Source of the DNA: CALBPI01 sp039027435
GTDB lineage: Bacteria > Pseudomonadota > Gammaproteobacteria > Steroidobacterales > Woeseiaceae
Assembly (NCBI GenBank): GCA_039027435.1
Contig: JBCCKF010000004.1
Location: 186,001-250,000, forward strand
Reading direction: 5' to 3'
Length of the DNA stretch: 64,000 bases
Part shown: piece after piece, positions 62,203 through 64,000 of the stretch
Layout of the letters: each line of letters opens with the position of its first letter
Numbering within the stretch: the first letter of the stretch is position 1
The notes under the pieces: generated by a model
Told to the model about the DNA's origin: nothing
The model's input: the letters and a program-made list of their open reading frames with translations, nothing else
Database searches by the model: none
Made by a program: the position numbers and the translations under genes

Positions 62203-62233
62203 AAAGGGCAGCTTCGGCTGCCCTTTCTTTTTT
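62203..62233 (+). terminator. Rho-independent terminator of metalloprotease operon
   Basis: A 10-bp stem AAAGGGCAGC (62203-62212) with GCTGCCCTTT (62217-62226), a stable TTCG tetraloop, and a tail of CTTTTTT (62227-62233). It lies 38 bases after the protease stop on the plus strand. Confidence 0.95.
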
Positions 62234-62323
62234 GAGCCTACTTTCGACCGGAGGCCTGTCAACCCATCGCACTTGCACTACAACCGCGCTACGATGTGCC
62301 CTCAAATCTAGGGGGCATCGATT

Positions 62324-64000
62324 ATGCGAGCTTTTCGGCTTCTGCTTTTGGTCCTGTGTTTCGTAGCGGCGAACGAGGCGCTCGGTGATGACACACGGCT
62401 TCTACGTTTTCCAGACATCCACAATGATCGCGTGACTTTTGTCTACGCCGGTGATCTGTACGTTGCGTCGACCGACGGCGGCTCAGCTGTCCGCCTGACC
62501 TCACACGCCGGCATGGAGCTCTACCCCAAATTCTCGCCGAACGGTGAGCAGATCGCGTTTTCAGCCGAGTACAACGGGACGCGCCAGGTCTATGTCATTC
62601 CGACAAATGGCGGGACCCCGCGCCAGCTCACCTGGTACAACGATGTCGGTCCGATGCCGCCACGCGGTGGCACCGACTATCGAGTCCTCGACTGGACTCC
62701 AGACGGAGAACACGTTCTGGTACGTGCCAACCGACTGCCCTGGGGCGTGCGTATGGGTCAGTATTACCTGGTGCCGGCGAATGGTGGGAACGAATCGCCC
62801 CTGGAGATTCCAGAAGGTGGCGGCGGCATGTTCTCACCGGACGGAACGAAGATCGTCTATACACCCATCGACCGAGAGTTCAGGACATGGAAACGATATC
62901 GCGGTGGTCGTGCTCAAGATGTATGGGTCTACGATCTCGCCAATAGCCAATCAACGCAATTGACTGAGCACCGAGCGACGGATCACCAACCGGTATGGGT
63001 CGGGGATGACATTTTCTTCACCTCGGATCGCGATTACACCCTCAATCTGTACCGTCACTCCAAGTCTGGTGCCGTACCCGTGACCGACCACGACGAATTC
63101 GATGTTCTATGGCCGAGCGCAGGTCCAAACGCCATCGTTTACGAGAACGGCGGATGGATCTATCGCTTTGATCCAACCACAGGACAAACTGAAAAGCTGA
63201 ATATCACGGTCGTCGGCGACCGTCACGAATCTCTGCCGAAGGTGGTCGAAGCGGGCAAATTTGTGGAGTCTGCATCCCTATCGCACACAGGCAAGCGCGT
63301 GCTCATGACAGCGAGAGGAGAGCTGTTCAGCGTACCCGCCGAGAAAGGTCCAATACGCAACCTGACCCGGACACCAGAAGCACGTGAAATCGCCGCCAGT
63401 TGGTCGCCGGATGGTACTCAGATTGCCTATCTTTCGGATGCAAGCGGCGAGTACGAAGTGTATGTACGCTCGGTAAAGACCGGCGAAGAAAAACAAGTTA
63501 CCGATAATGGTGACACCTGGCGATTCGCGCCGGTTTGGTCCCCTAACTCCGAGATGCTGATGTTCGGTGACAAGCGTCAGCAACTGAATATTCTTGACGT
63601 CGACAGTGGCAGAGTGAGCATTATCGATACCTCTGTACGCAATGACATTACCGACTACAGCTGGTCACCTGATAGCCGTTTTGTCTCCTACGTAAAGAAC
63701 AACGATATTGGTATCGGTAGCGTTTGGATCTATGCATTGCGGACCAGGAACACGTATCAGGTGACATCCGATATGACCGGCGAGAGCACGCCCGTCTTCG
63801 ATCCGGAAGGACGCTATCTGTATTTCCTTTCCTCTCGCGATCAAAACCTTGAGTTCAGCTCAATTGAATTCAACTACATGGTCACCAACTCAACCCGTGT
63901 CTATGCAGCAATGCTCAATGCGGACCAGCCGGCATTGTTCCTTCCGGAAAGCGATGAGGTCGCGACAAACGATGAGACCGACAGCGATGCCGGTGACGAT
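62324..64000 (+). CDS. Tricorn-type protease, N-terminal beta-propeller (C-terminus cut)
   Basis: First 559 residues of an S41-family tricorn protease homolog; the reading frame is open to the window edge. A signal peptide (MRAFRLLLLVLCFVAANEALG) suggests export. The rest is a beta-propeller made of repeated blades with FSPNGEQIAFSAE, WTPDGEHVLVRAN, WSPDGTQIAYLSDASG, WSPDSRFVSYVKNND and FDPEGRYLYFLSSRDQ, as in TolB and tricorn. The PDZ and S41 peptidase domains should follow beyond 64000. GGGGG precedes the ATG. Function: degradation of peptides passed through the propeller, by family. Confidence 0.9.
   Translation, partial: MRAFRLLLLVLCFVAANEALGDDTRLLRFPDIHNDRVTFVYAGDLYVASTDGGSAVRLTSHAGMELYPKFSPNGEQIAFSAEYNGTRQVYVIPTNGGTPRQLTWYNDVGPMPPRGGTDYRVLDWTPDGEHVLVRANRLPWGVRMGQYYLVPANGGNESPLEIPEGGGGMFSPDGTKIVYTPIDREFRTWKRYRGGRAQDVWVYDLANSQSTQLTEHRATDHQPVWVGDDIFFTSDRDYTLNLYRHSKSGAVPVTDHDEFDVLWPSAGPNAIVYENGGWIYRFDPTTGQTEKLNITVVGDRHESLPKVVEAGKFVESASLSHTGKRVLMTARGELFSVPAEKGPIRNLTRTPEAREIAASWSPDGTQIAYLSDASGEYEVYVRSVKTGEEKQVTDNGDTWRFAPVWSPNSEMLMFGDKRQQLNILDVDSGRVSIIDTSVRNDITDYSWSPDSRFVSYVKNNDIGIGSVWIYALRTRNTYQVTSDMTGESTPVFDPEGRYLYFLSSRDQNLEFSSIEFNYMVTNSTRVYAAMLNADQPALFLPESDEVATNDETDSDAGDD

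Overview
The window looks like chromosomal DNA of a gammaproteobacterium. It is moderately GC-rich and densely coded. It carries HexR-type control of an Entner-Doudoroff operon, an E. coli-type two-subunit transhydrogenase (PntAB), a classical glg glycogen cluster and CheR/CheB/CheY chemotaxis genes. The species cannot be named from sequence alone; a free-living, possibly marine heterotroph is an inference. I see no tRNA, rRNA, CRISPR array, insertion sequence or phage gene. Both ends cut genes: a thiolase at the left edge and a tricorn-type protease at the right edge.

Layout. 1-3552 (minus): acyl-CoA synthetase, MaoC hydratase, MFE2-like SDR dehydrogenase and thiolase, a beta-oxidation-like operon. 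3727-6537: PlcP/LpxH-like phosphoesterase, PAP2 phosphatase and GT4 glycosyltransferase, probably membrane-lipid (glycolipid) remodelling. 6542-11143: glycerol kinase, a thioesterase, and a coupled alpha/beta hydrolase, quinone oxidoreductase and membrane-anchored redoxin. 11156-16201 (minus): pntA-pntB-trxB followed by a leucine-type dehydrogenase, linking NADPH supply to thioredoxin reduction. 16404-18231: a secreted YceI protein and a cytochrome b561-YceI fusion. 18381-21882: branched-chain 2-oxoacid dehydrogenase E1alpha, E1beta and E2 (no E3 here). 21941-24951: 4-hydroxyphenylpyruvate dioxygenase with a divergent Lrp/AsnC regulator, an orphan ParA ATPase and a YHS-domain secreted protein.

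25009-30598 is a complete zwf-pgl-edd-eda operon diverging from hexR, with two HexR-box matches between them. After an alanine-glyoxylate-type aminotransferase comes a six-gene glycogen operon (malQ-glgC-glgA-glgB-glgP-glgX, 31900-43072). An aldehyde dehydrogenase and a divergent TetR regulator flank an AT-rich palindrome. A Sat-CysC fusion is coupled to an inorganic pyrophosphatase (45388-47723), and a CadC-like winged-helix/TPR regulator follows. 49476-58532 holds a secreted protein of unknown function, an exported methyltransferase-fold protein, and a chemosensory set (CheC/CheX-like, CheY, HDOD, CheB, CheR, a SCO-like protein and a multi-TM chemoreceptor) without CheA or CheW in the window. 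58941-62164 is a coupled pair: a small secreted protein and a multidomain matrixin-type metalloprotease, ending in a textbook terminator. The tricorn-like protease begins at 62324.

The most interesting signals are the PlcP/PAP2/GT4 lipid module, the metalloprotease with its coupled partner, several unexplained palindromes in divergent promoter regions (a 28-bp one upstream of pntA, a 24-bp one upstream of tetR), a triple 11-bp direct repeat before the exported methyltransferase, and the cytochrome b561-YceI fusion.
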